Assembly: GCF_002288105.1 (NCBI RefSeq)
Contig: NZ_CP016774.1
Span: forward strand, 868,001 to 932,000
DNA length: 64,000 nucleotides
Direction of reading: 5' to 3'
DNA from: Candidatus Planktophila versatilis
Lineage (GTDB): Bacteria; Actinomycetota; Actinomycetes; Nanopelagicales; Nanopelagicaceae
Of this stretch, positions 40,626 to 49,725 are shown piece by piece (position 1 is the stretch's first letter; each line of letters opens with the position of its first letter). The notes beneath the pieces were generated by a model, which was given only the letters and a program-made list of their open reading frames with translations, did not search any database and was not told the origin of the DNA. The position numbers were made by a program, and so were the translations under genes.

Positions 40626-43163
40626 GTGCCAGGCACAAATATCAAGCAGGTAGAAGCCACCGAACGTTCGGCAATCATTAAGGTTGCTAGCTATGCCATT
40701 GATTTAGATCTGACTACTGGTGCGGAAAACTTTCGGGTAAAGACCACGGTGAAATTTGCTGGTCTTAAACCAGGTGCAACTACCTATATCGATTGCGTGG
40801 GTGCGCGGGTAATAAGTGCCAAGCTCAATGGCGCAGATTTTGACCCACGCTTTGATGGCGAGACTATTTATCTTCCAGCCCTTGCGGCAGAGAACATTCT
40901 TGAGATCGAACATGATGGTGTGTATTCCAATTCTGGTGAAGGCCTGCACCGATTTGTCGACCCAGCCGATGATGAGGTTTATCTCTATACCCAGTTTGAA
41001 ACTGGCGATGCCCGCCGCATGTATGCCTGCTTTGATCAACCAGATCAGAAGGCGACATTTGCGATCAGCACCATCACTCCTGACCACTGGGAAATAATTT
41101 CAAACTACGCAATCGAATCAACAAAAGATCTAGGAAGTAAGAAGAAATTCACTCAGTTTGCTACTTCGCAAGTGATCTCTACCTACGTCACCGCCATTGT
41201 GGCCGGTGCCTATACCTCTGTGCACGATGAATACAAAGGTGAGAAGACGATTCCACTGGGCATCTATGCCCGTAAATCATTTTTTAAGCACGTTGATGCA
41301 GCGAACATAATTGAAGTCACCAAGCAGGGCTTTGCCTACTTTGAGAAGACTTTCGGTCTCGCCTATCCATTTGGAAAGTATGACCAAATTGCGGTCGCCG
41401 AATATAACTGGGGCGCCATGGAGAACGTGGGCTGTGTTACTTTCCATGAAGATGTCCTGATCTTTAGATCTAAGGTCACAGAGCGAAACTATGTAAGTAG
41501 GGCAACAACTATCCACCACGAGATGGCGCATATGTGGTTTGGTGACTTGGTCACTATGCAATGGTGGAATGACTTATGGCTCAACGAATCTTTTGCCGAA
41601 TGGGCTTCCTATCAATCGGTCAGTGAATCAACTAAATACACCGAAGCCTGGACTGAGTTCAATTCACTACGTAAGAACTGGGCATATCGCGTAGATCAGC
41701 TCACCACAACGCACCCAATTGCTACCGAGATGGAAGATCTGGACGCTGTGCGCACCAATTTCGATGGCATCTCATATGCCAAGGGTGCTTCCGTATTGCA
41801 ACAACTTGTGGCACATGTGGGCCGAGATAATTTCATTACCGGACTTCGCCGCTACTTTGCTAAGCACGCCTTTGGTAATACAACTCTCAAAGATTTAATT
41901 GATCAACTCGAAGCTGCCTCCGGGCGCGACCTCACTCCATGGGTTGCAACCTGGCTGCGCACCGCAGGTGTGAACACACTGCGCCCAGTGATTGCACTCA
42001 ATGGCGATACCTACGCATCACTTTCTATCAAACAAGAAGTGCCAACCATGCCGGTGGGCTCTACTGAACTTCGCCCCCACAGATTGCATGTGGGTCTCTT
42101 TGATATTCAAGGCAGCAAGCTGGTGCGGCGCACAAGTGTGGAACTCGATGTTGCCGGCGCACTGACTGAAGTCACCGCATTTGCTGGCCAAAAATGTGCT
42201 GACCTAGTTCTGATCAACGATAAAGATCAGAGCTATGCAAAGTTGCGCTTTGATGAACGCTCCATTGCAACGATGAAGAGCCACCTAGGCTCACTCGATG
42301 ATTCCTTAGCCCGTGGACTTATCTGGGCATCGCTCTGGGATTCATGTCGTGATGGCGAGCTCTCAGCAACTGATTACATCGCTATCGCACTGCCCGCTTT
42401 GAAAAATGAATCAGATATCTCGATTGTCAGCGCCACTTTGGGTCAGATTGATACTGCGCTCTGGGCATATGCCCATCCATCACACCGTGCGGCACTTCGC
42501 TTGCAAGTGGCAACTGCCATCGAATCATTTCTTGATGTAGCTGAGTCCGGTAGCGATCATCAACTGCAATTTGCAAAAGGCTTTGCCAACACTGCAATCA
42601 CTCCAGCGCAACTAGAGCGCATCAAGGCCATTCTTGGCGGCTCAATCACTGGGCTCACCATCGATGCTGAACTTCGTTGGTTCCTATTCATTTGTGGCGT
42701 CAAGCACGGGGTATTTGGTCCTGCTGATATTGAAAAGGAATTGGCACTAGATAAGACAGCGCACGGCAAGCAATACGGTGCGATGGCTTATGCGCAAATT
42801 CCAACTAAAGATGCCAAAGCCAAGGCATTTAGCTCGATTACTACCGATGATTTATCGAACACGATTCATTCCTTTAAATGCCGAGGATTTAACGATCCGC
42901 TTCATACAGAAATCTTGAGCGACTTCGTTGATCAGTATTTTGATGTACTGCTCAAAGTCTGGGAGACTAAAGGCTATGAAATTGCTGAAACCACAGCGAC
43001 TCTGCTTTTTCCGTCCTGGGTCATTAGCGAGGCAACTGTGAAAAAGGCCCAGCACTGGCTAGATGTCACAGGTAAAGATGCATCGCATTCGCTACGCAGA
43101 ACGATTCTTGAATCACGCGATGCCATGGTGCGCGCGCTAAAAGCACAGGCTGCCGATCAGTAA
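40626..43163 (+). CDS. pepN: Aminopeptidase N (M1 family)
   Basis: A zinc metallopeptidase removing N-terminal residues from peptides. Of 845 residues, the GAMEN exopeptidase motif is at 263-267, the zinc motif HEMAH at 298-302, and the second zinc ligand Glu at 321 in LNESFAEW. The C-terminal ERAP1-like helical domain is present. It has no signal peptide, so it is cytoplasmic. GTG follows GAAGGAGC. Placement next to rpiB matches the mycobacterial order. Confidence 0.96.
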   Translation: MPGTNIKQVEATERSAIIKVASYAIDLDLTTGAENFRVKTTVKFAGLKPGATTYIDCVGARVISAKLNGADFDPRFDGETIYLPALAAENILEIEHDGVYSNSGEGLHRFVDPADDEVYLYTQFETGDARRMYACFDQPDQKATFAISTITPDHWEIISNYAIESTKDLGSKKKFTQFATSQVISTYVTAIVAGAYTSVHDEYKGEKTIPLGIYARKSFFKHVDAANIIEVTKQGFAYFEKTFGLAYPFGKYDQIAVAEYNWGAMENVGCVTFHEDVLIFRSKVTERNYVSRATTIHHEMAHMWFGDLVTMQWWNDLWLNESFAEWASYQSVSESTKYTEAWTEFNSLRKNWAYRVDQLTTTHPIATEMEDLDAVRTNFDGISYAKGASVLQQLVAHVGRDNFITGLRRYFAKHAFGNTTLKDLIDQLEAASGRDLTPWVATWLRTAGVNTLRPVIALNGDTYASLSIKQEVPTMPVGSTELRPHRLHVGLFDIQGSKLVRRTSVELDVAGALTEVTAFAGQKCADLVLINDKDQSYAKLRFDERSIATMKSHLGSLDDSLARGLIWASLWDSCRDGELSATDYIAIALPALKNESDISIVSATLGQIDTALWAYAHPSHRAALRLQVATAIESFLDVAESGSDHQLQFAKGFANTAITPAQLERIKAILGGSITGLTIDAELRWFLFICGVKHGVFGPADIEKELALDKTAHGKQYGAMAYAQIPTKDAKAKAFSSITTDDLSNTIHSFKCRGFNDPLHTEILSDFVDQYFDVLLKVWETKGYEIAETTATLLFPSWVISEATVKKAQHWLDVTGKDASHSLRRTILESRDAMVRALKAQAADQ

Positions 43164-43358
43164 TTACTCGATATGAGTAATAGAAGAAGTGCTCTTACTC
43201 TTTTTCTTTTCGCCCGTAAGCGCCCATGAAATAAGTGAAATAAGAAGAAACAATCCAACTGGCGCTGCCACAAAATAAGTGAAAGTTTCTACGGCCGTTA
43301 ATCCTTCACCCGGCATTGCACCAGGCTCTTGGTTAATCATGAGCAGTTGAGAAAGCAT
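43164..43358 (-). CDS. Small single-span membrane protein
   Basis: Sixty-four residues with one membrane helix (about 29-47, FVAAPVGLFLLISLISWAL in part) and a basic Lys/Ser-rich cytoplasmic tail (GEKKKSKS). It begins exactly where pepN ends on the opposite strand and has a TAGACT hexamer 6 nt before the ATG, the same promoter form as several genes here, which supports it being real. No family is recognised; small proteins at this place are annotated in other actinobacteria. Confidence 0.65.
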   Translation of the reverse strand: MLSQLLMINQEPGAMPGEGLTAVETFTYFVAAPVGLFLLISLISWALTGEKKKSKSTSSITHIE

Positions 43359-43364
43359 TGGCAG

Positions 43365-43370
43365 AGTCTA
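43365..43370 (-). promoter_or_regulatory. -10 element of the small membrane protein, predicted leaderless
   Basis: TAGACT on the minus strand ends 6 nt before the ATG and overlaps the stop codon of the HNH gene. Confidence 0.45.
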
Positions 43371-43883
43371 TGCAGTTGCGGCAGCGACGCCAAATGGCTC
43401 TAGGTATGGCAGCCAACGATTTTCGGTGCGACCTGTTCCGAGAATTCGCCAGGCAGCGCCCACTGGTTCGCGCGGTAACGTGCGAAGTCGCCAACCAAGT
43501 TCCTTTAGTGGCTTATCTGCTTTGACATGGTTGCACTTATGGCAAGCACTCACAACATTCTCCCAATTGTGACCGCCGCCACGAGAACGTGGAATGACGT
43601 GATCAATAGAAGTTGCCGGTGCTGTGCAATAGACGCAGCGTCCACCATCTCGCGCAAAGATTGCCCGACGCGAAAGTGGAACTGCATGACGATAAGGAAT
43701 CTTCACAAACTTATTGAGGCGAATTACTGATGGGAGCTCAATCTGACCATGTGCAAAGTGCAAGACGGTTCCAGAAGCTTCAACCATAGTTGCGCGGTTG
43801 TTCAGAACGAGAATGAGCGCACGACGATCAGTGACAACACCCAACGGTTCGTAGGTGGCGTTGAGAACTAATGAGCGGTTCAT
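43368..43883 (-). CDS. HNH endonuclease family protein
   Basis: The 171-residue protein starts MNRSLVLNATYEPLGVV, typical of the conserved actinobacterial group (Rv2469c-like). The HNH domain shows a zinc ribbon CVYC...CHKC and the catalytic ATSIDHVIPRSRGG segment with HNWEN (about 103-135). ATG 43883 was chosen over a longer frame because GAGGT precedes it and family members begin here. Members near glbO and pepN have no proven role. Confidence 0.9.
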   Translation of the reverse strand: MNRSLVLNATYEPLGVVTDRRALILVLNNRATMVEASGTVLHFAHGQIELPSVIRLNKFVKIPYRHAVPLSRRAIFARDGGRCVYCTAPATSIDHVIPRSRGGGHNWENVVSACHKCNHVKADKPLKELGWRLRTLPREPVGAAWRILGTGRTENRWLPYLEPFGVAAATA

Positions 43884-43987
43884 CTCTACCTCGGTTCCAG
43901 CGCGTGGCTCGCGCTGATTGGGTAATTTTGTACTAAAACTCTCCAAGACGGGGGCATTTTGTGGTGAAGTTTTAGTAAAGATTTCAC

Positions 43988-43993
43988 TACCCT
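43988..43993 (+). promoter_or_regulatory. -10 element of the MscS-like gene, predicted leaderless
   Basis: TACCCT ends 8 nt before the ATG at 44002. The stretch TACCCTTAACGCCTATG closely resembles TACCCTTGCGCCTATG in front of orn. Confidence 0.5.
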
Positions 43994-44001
43994 TAACGCC
44001 T

Positions 44002-44547
44002 ATGAACGAGCGCACGCAGGCAATCTGGGATTGGTTTAACGGCGCCCCATTTCGCATCCTCGTCATCTTTATCATCGCTGCCTTCGGCCATGTCATCGGC
44101 CATCGAGCCATCTCCCGGGCCATTGGCCGCCTGGCAACAGCTGACTTAAAGCCAGGACCAGGAACGGCAAAACGCCAGGCAGAACGGGCCCGCACAATCG
44201 GAACCGTCTTTAGCTCCACCTATAACGCCGCCATCTGGATCATTGCAACCGGAATGATCTTGGGTGAATTCGGATTTAGTTTGGGGCCAGTTCTTGCATC
44301 GGCCGGTGTGATTGGTGTGGCAATTGGACTCGGCGCACAGACCCTAGTGCGCGATGTGCTCTCTGGAATCTTTATGTTGGTAGAAGATCAATATGGAGTG
44401 GGCGATGATATTCGCGTGCAAGATATTGCCGGACGAGTAGAAAAAGTTGGCCTGCGTATCACCCAGGTGCGCGATGCTGATGGTGTGCTCTGGTTTGTTC
44501 GAAACGGCGAGATTTTATTGGTGGGAAATAAATCTAAGCAGGGCTAA
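44002..44547 (+). CDS. Short MscS-family mechanosensitive channel
   Basis: At 181 residues, the protein has a first membrane helix (about 15-32), a second (about 75-95), and the pore helix TM3 with LASAGVIGVAIGLGAQ (near 103-118), followed by the beta domain (EDQYGVGDDIRV) to ITQVRDADGVLWFVRNGEI. MscS proteins are usually about 280 or more residues with an alpha/beta C-terminal cage; here it stops just after the beta domain. The stop overlaps the glbO 3' end by 4 bases on the other strand. It may still release osmotic pressure as a minimal channel. Confidence 0.85.
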   Translation: MNERTQAIWDWFNGAPFRILVIFIIAAFGHVIGHRAISRAIGRLATADLKPGPGTAKRQAERARTIGTVFSSTYNAAIWIIATGMILGEFGFSLGPVLASAGVIGVAIGLGAQTLVRDVLSGIFMLVEDQYGVGDDIRVQDIAGRVEKVGLRITQVRDADGVLWFVRNGEILLVGNKSKQG

Positions 44548-44930
44548 TCCAGCTGATTAACTAGATGATTTGCTGCTCCCTCTAGGTATCTCCACAATTT
44601 ATCTTTTTCATCCTGGCCAAGTGATGTTCCATCAACTGCCAACTTCATGCAGCCAATCCAGGCATCACGGGCCTCTTGGTTAATATGAAAACCGGCATGG
44701 CGCATGCGAAGACGCGGATGACCACGTTCTTCTTGATAAGTGCTTGGTCCGCCCCAGTACTGCTCTAAGAACATCTGCAATCTACGCGCCGCACCCTTCA
44801 TATCTGATTCTGGATACATCGGGCGCAACACGGGATTGACCGCAACGTGGGCATAGAACTGTGAGACCAAGTCGGCAAAGAAAGGTTGCCCGCCAAAGAG
44901 CTCGTAATAATTTGTAGTATCGCGCTCCAT
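44544..44930 (-). CDS. glbO: Group II truncated haemoglobin
   Basis: A 128-residue 2-over-2 globin that binds O2 or NO at haem. It starts NYYELFGGQPFF, has the proximal histidine in RMRHAGFHI (near 76) and the Trp at G8 in ARDAWIGCM (near 90) typical of group II. ATG 44930 was chosen over an upstream start that lies inside the MFS gene. It overlaps that gene's stop by one base, so the two are co-translated. Confidence 0.94.
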   Translation of the reverse strand: MERDTTNYYELFGGQPFFADLVSQFYAHVAVNPVLRPMYPESDMKGAARRLQMFLEQYWGGPSTYQEERGHPRLRMRHAGFHINQEARDAWIGCMKLAVDGTSLGQDEKDKLWRYLEGAANHLVNQLD

Positions 44931-46192
44931 CAACTTCTCAACTCTGCCGAAGTTTTTCCTTTGGCGATCTGCAATACGGCAAAAGCACTGATGATGCACA
45001 TGATGGCGGCGATGTAGAAAGAGAGTGCATAGTCACCAAGTTTTACCCGCAATACCGCCGCACCCAGGGCGGCAATTGATGCCCCCACTTGGTGACCCAC
45101 AAAGACCCAACCATAGACAACAGTGGAACGCTGGGGACCAAGGACAATGCGACAGAGAATAAGAGTGGGTGGAACGGTGGCAATCCAATCAAGGCCATAG
45201 AAGATTACAAATACCAATGTGGATGGATGAATGGTGCTAAAGAGAATAGATGGTAATAAAAAGAGGGAGAGACCGCGCAGGCCGTAGTAGAAGAAGAGCA
45301 ATTTACGGGGATCATACTTATCTGTCAGATACCCAGAGAGAATTGTTCCAATCACATCGAAGACGCCCACTAGTGCCAACAAGCTAGCAGCGACAGTTGT
45401 GCCCATACCGTGGTCGTGAGCTGCTGGAATGAAGTGTGTGCCAATGAGTCCGTTGGTGGAAAGTCCGCAGACAAAGAATGAGCCAAAGAGAATAAGGAAG
45501 TTTCTATCTTTCACTGATTTAACCAAGGTATCAATGGCTAAGCGACCTGCCGGCATTTCACTAGCAACTGGTGGTTGCCAATCTTCCGGCGCTCCATAGG
45601 GCTTCATGCCTAAGGCTTCTGGTTTCTCTTTCAGGAAGAGATAGATGAATGGAATCATGAGCGCAGATGCGGCGCCAACAGTGATGGAGATGCTCTTCCA
45701 GCCGTAAGTGATCGCAAAGTGCGAGAGCATGGGAAGGAAAACTAATTGACCAGTTGCTGTGGCAGCGGTCAGCGCCCCAACCACAATTCCTTTGCGGGCA
45801 ACAAACCAACGATTAGCAATCGTTGCAGCAAAGACCAAGGCCATGGAACCAGAGCCCACACCCACGCCGATGCCCCACAGCGCCCACAAGTGCCATGGCT
45901 GAGTCATAAAGATTGTCGAGGTGGAACTCGCTGCTACCAATGCAAGTGCAGTCATCACAACTTTGCGCACAGTAAAGCGTTCCATCAGCGCCGCCGCAAA
46001 AGGTGCTACCAAACCAAAGAGAAGTACGTTAATTGATATCGCTAACGAAATTTGCGAACGGGACCAGCCAAAAGCTTCTTCCAAGGGAAGAATGAGCACA
46101 GTGGGTGCAGATCTAAACCCAGCTGTTGCAACGAGGGTGAAGAAGGTGACTACTGCTGCAATCCACCCGGGGTGAATCTTTCGCTCTTGCAT
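44930..46192 (-). CDS. MFS transporter, OFA/MCT-like
   Basis: A 420-residue, 12-helix transporter starting HPGWIAAVVTFFTLV, with FRSAPTVLILPLEEAFGWSRS (key PLEEAFGWSRSQIS) after the first helix. This FGWSR segment is typical of oxalate/formate- and monocarboxylate-type MFS proteins. Substrate is unknown. It is coupled to glbO by a one-base overlap and lies 12 nt downstream of the thioesterase gene. Confidence 0.86.
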   Translation of the reverse strand: MQERKIHPGWIAAVVTFFTLVATAGFRSAPTVLILPLEEAFGWSRSQISLAISINVLLFGLVAPFAAALMERFTVRKVVMTALALVAASSTSTIFMTQPWHLWALWGIGVGVGSGSMALVFAATIANRWFVARKGIVVGALTAATATGQLVFLPMLSHFAITYGWKSISITVGAASALMIPFIYLFLKEKPEALGMKPYGAPEDWQPPVASEMPAGRLAIDTLVKSVKDRNFLILFGSFFVCGLSTNGLIGTHFIPAAHDHGMGTTVAASLLALVGVFDVIGTILSGYLTDKYDPRKLLFFYYGLRGLSLFLLPSILFSTIHPSTLVFVIFYGLDWIATVPPTLILCRIVLGPQRSTVVYGWVFVGHQVGASIAALGAAVLRVKLGDYALSFYIAAIMCIISAFAVLQIAKGKTSAELRS

Positions 46193-46204
46193 TATTTAAA
46201 CCTA

Positions 46205-46612
46205 CTAATCCTTGAGGTAGCGATTAAGGAATTCGCGCTCTTGCTCCGAAATTGGACGAGACTTCTTTGTCTCCAGCGAAACCATCACTTGCACCGACTT
46301 CATCTTGGCATGGACCACACCATCGGTGCCCAGCAATTCATAGCCGACGACAAAAGATGTGGTGCCAATGGAGTCAACCCATAGCTTGAGATCGTAGAAA
46401 CGACCACCTTCGTAGATAGGCACGATGTAATCAATCTCGTTGCGGGCAACAACCATCTCCATCAGGGTGGGCATCTCACCTTTTGTCGAGTATTGGTAGT
46501 AGGCCCATTGATAACGAACTTCTTGAATGTAGGTCAGATACTTTGCATTATTGACATGGCCAAAGGCATCGATGTCATCCCATCGCACATATTGCTGCCC
46601 CGAATAAATCAT
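46205..46612 (-). CDS. Acyl-CoA thioesterase, 4HBT/hotdog family
   Basis: The 135-residue protein has a hotdog fold with the catalytic DIDAFGHVNN motif (Asp15) and conserved NNAKYLTYIQEVR. It hydrolyses acyl-CoA thioesters; the acyl group is unknown. Its start overlaps the ettA stop by one base. A thioesterase near ettA is also found in mycobacteria. Confidence 0.9.
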   Translation of the reverse strand: MIYSGQQYVRWDDIDAFGHVNNAKYLTYIQEVRYQWAYYQYSTKGEMPTLMEMVVARNEIDYIVPIYEGGRFYDLKLWVDSIGTTSFVVGYELLGTDGVVHAKMKSVQVMVSLETKKSRPISEQEREFLNRYLKD

Positions 46613-48279
46613 TAGCGGGTCAGCTTTCGGTATGTGGCGCGATGCGGACGAGCAGCATCGGCACCTAAACGGGCAATCTTGTTCTCTTCATAAGATTCGA
46701 AGTTTCCTTCAAACCAGAACCACTTTGAGTCACCTTCATAGGCCAAGATGTGAGTTGCTACCCGGTCAAGAAACCAACGATCGTGAGAGATCACAACTGC
46801 GCACCCAGGAAATTCCAGAAGTGCGTTCTCAAGTGAGCCCAGTGTTTCCACATCAAGATCGTTCGTTGGCTCATCCAGGAGCAATAAGTTGCCCCCTTGT
46901 TTCAAAGTAAGAGCAAGGTTTAATCGGTTACGTTCTCCACCAGATAAAACACCAGCAGCTTTCTGTTGATCAGGACCTTTAAATCCAAAGGCGGCAACGT
47001 ATGCACGCGATGGCATTTCAACTTGTCCCACCTTCATGAAATCAAGACCGTCTGAGACCACTTCAAAGAGTGATTTCTTTGGATCGATTCCACCACGGGA
47101 CTGATCAACATAGGAAATCTTTACCGTCTCACCAATTTTTACTACTCCTGAATCTGGCTCTTCCAGACCTAAGATTGTTTTAAAGAGCGTTGTCTTACCG
47201 GCGCCGTTAGGCCCAATAACTCCCACAATTCCATTGCGTGGCAGAGTAAATGAGAGATCATCGATAAGAACGCGATCGCCAAAGCCTTTTACCAAATGCT
47301 CTACTTCAACAACAATGTTTCCAAGACGCGGCCCTGGTGGAATCTGAATCTCTTCAAAGTCCAACTTACGCATTTTATCGGCCTCTGCCGCCATCTCTTC
47401 ATAGCGAGCAAGACGAGCCTTTGACTTAGCTTGGCGACCCTTTGCATTCTGGCGAACCCAATCGAGCTCTTCTGTTAAACGCTTAGCGCGCTTGGCATCT
47501 TTCTGACCTTCAACTTTTAGACGTGCTGATTTTGTCTCTAAATATGTTGAGTAGTTACCTTCATAGGGATATGCGCGGCCGCGGTCTAGTTCAAGAATCC
47601 ACTGCGCAACGTTGTCCAAGAAGTATCTATCGTGAGTGATCGCTACAACAGTGCCAGGGTATTTACTTAAATGTTGTTCTAGCCACAACACTGATTCCGC
47701 ATCGAGGTGGTTAGTGGGCTCATCTAGCAAAAGTAGGTCTGGTGCTTCCAAAAGCAATTTACATAAAGCAACGCGGCGCTTTTCTCCACCAGATAAAACT
47801 TTGACATCAGAATCAGGCGGCGGACAACGCAGCGCATCCATAGCTTGCTCTAGCTGTGAATCAAGTTCCCAGGCATTGCGGTGATCAAGTTGCTCTTGGA
47901 GCTCGCCCATTTCGGCAAGTAACTTGTCGTAATCAGCATCAGGGCTGGCCATCTCCTCCGATACTTCATTAAATCTACGCACCATTTCCATGGTCTCAGC
48001 CACACCCTCTTGCACATTTTCAAGAACGGTCTTCTCTTCATTCAAATGTGGTTCCTGCAAGAGAATTCCGACGGTGTAACCGGGAGATAGGTAGGCCTCA
48101 CCATTGGAAGGTTGTTGCAAACCGGCCATGATCTGAAGAACTGTTGACTTACCAGCACCGTTGGGACCAACAACACCAATCTTTGCTCCAGGTAAGAACA
48201 TCAAGGTAACGTCATCAAGAATTACCTTTTCACCATGCGCTTTACGCGCCTTCTTCATCGTGTATATGAACTCAGCCAT
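46612..48279 (-). CDS. ettA: Energy-dependent translational throttle protein EttA (ABC-F)
   Basis: A 555-residue ABC-F protein with two ATPase domains that binds the ribosomal E site and gates elongation by ATP level. Walker A GPNGAGKST occurs twice (near 38 and 350), signatures are LSGGEKRR and LSGGERNR, and the P-site interaction linker lies between the domains. I start at ATG 48279 (MAEFIYTMKKARKAHG), the family start; a longer frame runs into tRNA-Arg. TAAGGT ends 8 nt before the ATG with no ribosome site. Confidence 0.95.
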   Translation of the reverse strand: MAEFIYTMKKARKAHGEKVILDDVTLMFLPGAKIGVVGPNGAGKSTVLQIMAGLQQPSNGEAYLSPGYTVGILLQEPHLNEEKTVLENVQEGVAETMEMVRRFNEVSEEMASPDADYDKLLAEMGELQEQLDHRNAWELDSQLEQAMDALRCPPPDSDVKVLSGGEKRRVALCKLLLEAPDLLLLDEPTNHLDAESVLWLEQHLSKYPGTVVAITHDRYFLDNVAQWILELDRGRAYPYEGNYSTYLETKSARLKVEGQKDAKRAKRLTEELDWVRQNAKGRQAKSKARLARYEEMAAEADKMRKLDFEEIQIPPGPRLGNIVVEVEHLVKGFGDRVLIDDLSFTLPRNGIVGVIGPNGAGKTTLFKTILGLEEPDSGVVKIGETVKISYVDQSRGGIDPKKSLFEVVSDGLDFMKVGQVEMPSRAYVAAFGFKGPDQQKAAGVLSGGERNRLNLALTLKQGGNLLLLDEPTNDLDVETLGSLENALLEFPGCAVVISHDRWFLDRVATHILAYEGDSKWFWFEGNFESYEENKIARLGADAARPHRATYRKLTR

Positions 48280-48287
48280 AGTCGCAA

Positions 48288-48293
48288 ACCTTA
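48288..48293 (-). promoter_or_regulatory. -10 element of ettA, predicted leaderless
   Basis: TAAGGT on the minus strand ends 8 nt before the ettA ATG; the spacer TTGCGACT has no ribosome binding site. Confidence 0.4.
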
Positions 48294-48324
48294 CTGGGTA
48301 CAATTGCCTCATACGACCCTGCAG

Positions 48325-48398
48325 GCGCCTGTAGCTCAGTCGGATAGAGCAACCGCCTTCTAAGCGGTAGGTCGCAGGTTCGATTCCTGCCAGGCGCA
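48325..48398 (+). tRNA. tRNA-Arg (anticodon TCT)
   Basis: Acceptor GCGCCTG pairs with CAGGCGC; anticodon stem ACCGC/GCGGT holds loop CTTCTAA; the T-loop is TTCGATT. CCA is not encoded. A terminator follows directly. Confidence 0.96.
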
Positions 48399-48400
48399 CA

Positions 48401-48449
48401 TAAAAAACTGGGTAGCTCGCCGAAGCGAACTACCCAGTCCCTATTTTTT
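48401..48449. terminator. Bidirectional terminator between tRNA-Arg and pstS
   Basis: A 9-bp stem ACTGGGTAG/CTACCCAGT with an inner TCGC/GCGA pairing has a T-rich tract on the plus strand (48443-48449) and TTTTTTA on the minus strand, so it can end both tRNA-Arg and pstS transcripts. Confidence 0.88.
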
Positions 48450-48454
48450 AAGTA

Positions 48455-49609
48455 TTACTTATTCATCTTTGCGATTTGAGCGTTAGCCGCATCAAGGAAT
48501 GTTCCAGACACAACTACGAACCCTAGCGAAGGCTTTGCACCCGAGCACGCAGGAGAAACGATGTACTGTGCAAGTTCCTTCACAGCAGCACCACGAGCCT
48601 TATCTGCATATTGGGTTTCAATAAGCATGTAAGAAATGATTCCAAGTGTGTATGCACCAGCAACTGATGTGTTGTAGTCATAGCTCACGATGCCGTTAGC
48701 ATCCTGCTTTGCTGCACCTAAGAATGCTGAAGTAGCTGCAGAATCTGGGTAGGTAAAGTTTCCGGAAGCATTTGATACGTATGCTGCACGAAGCCCGAAG
48801 GTATCTCCCCAGTTCTTCTCAGCGTAGGTAATCGAGTACTTGGTTTTTGCTGCAAGTCCTGCAACTCCCTGTGACTGTCCCGCTCCGACAATACGACCAA
48901 TGTTGCCTGCGGCGTTAAGGGTGGCGGTTGGGAATGCAGTTGTAAATGCGTTATTTCCTGGCTTTGTCCAAACAGTTGGAGCAACACCATTGAGCCATGC
49001 TGTGAAGTTACCTGTTGTTCCTGATCCGTCTGAACGGTAGATAACTCTGATTGATTGGTTTGGAAGTGTGTAGTTAGATGTAAGAGTTCTAGTGTTAAGA
49101 ACGATTGGATTTCCGCTTGCATCCTTTGCAACGTTTCCGTCCTTATCTTTCCGGTAGATAACTGTCTTGATTTGACGGTTGTTATCTGCCTGGATTGCTG
49201 GATCATTCCACTTTGTTATGTCACCAGAGAAGATCTTTGCAACTGTTGTTGATGAAAGGTAAAGATTCTTCTTTCCAGGGAGATTGACGAGAACTGCGAT
49301 TGGCGCTGCAACGATTGGCGCATGGAAAACTGTTGAACGCTTAGTTGCTGCAGTGTGGGCTACATCTGAAAACCAGAAGTCACCAATTTTTGCGTCTGAA
49401 TTCTTAACACCAGTGCTTGAGCCTGTTGAGGTATAGACATATGAGTGCTTAGTGGCCGTATTGAATCCTGCCTTACACTCTTGTAGTAATGGATCAACAA
49501 ATGATGCACCCGAGCCAGCAAGATCAACAGCGTGTGCTGGGGTAGCTGTACCAACTGCAATAAAGCCGGCGACGATTAGTGCCTTGGCCTTCTTAGAAAA
49601 CTTCATCAT
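48455..49609 (-). CDS. pstS: Phosphate ABC transporter substrate-binding protein
   Basis: The mature part starts VDLAGSGASFVDPLLQ after a signal peptide cleaved about residue 27 (TATPAHA). The GSGAS loop, STGSSTGVKN, SDGSGTTGNF and GAGQSQGVAG segments are phosphate-binding positions of PstS. It is 384 residues long. No lipobox cysteine is present, unusual for a Gram-positive binding protein. It is transcribed after pstB from its own promoter with a PHO box, so it can be made in excess of the permease parts. Confidence 0.94.
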   Translation of the reverse strand: MMKFSKKAKALIVAGFIAVGTATPAHAVDLAGSGASFVDPLLQECKAGFNTATKHSYVYTSTGSSTGVKNSDAKIGDFWFSDVAHTAATKRSTVFHAPIVAAPIAVLVNLPGKKNLYLSSTTVAKIFSGDITKWNDPAIQADNNRQIKTVIYRKDKDGNVAKDASGNPIVLNTRTLTSNYTLPNQSIRVIYRSDGSGTTGNFTAWLNGVAPTVWTKPGNNAFTTAFPTATLNAAGNIGRIVGAGQSQGVAGLAAKTKYSITYAEKNWGDTFGLRAAYVSNASGNFTYPDSAATSAFLGAAKQDANGIVSYDYNTSVAGAYTLGIISYMLIETQYADKARGAAVKELAQYIVSPACSGAKPSLGFVVVSGTFLDAANAQIAKMNK

Positions 49610-49684
49610 TTACCCTTCGTAGAACGGACGTAAGTAACTCTTACGCTCCACAAGATATTCAGCGGGCGTTACTTTTTAGCCACC

Positions 49685-49717
49685 AGAAGGTAAACGTTTA
49701 GGTTCCAGAAGGTGAAC
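49685..49717 (-). promoter_or_regulatory. PHO box upstream of pstS
   Basis: Three 11-nt units run without gap on the minus strand: GTTCACCTTCT, GGAACCTAAAC, GTTTACCTTCT. The outer two match the GTTCACC direct repeat of actinobacterial PhoP boxes. The box is 75 nt before the pstS ATG, suggesting PhoR-PhoP control. Confidence 0.78.
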
Positions 49718-49725
49718 AAATAGAT

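Noticed and set aside
43884-44219. N-terminal extension of the HNH gene
   Set aside because: It overlaps the divergent MscS-like gene; GAGGT before ATG 43883 and the family start fit the shorter protein.
48280-48399. N-terminal extension of ettA
   Set aside because: It would run through tRNA-Arg on the opposite strand, and the EttA family begins at MAEFIYTM.
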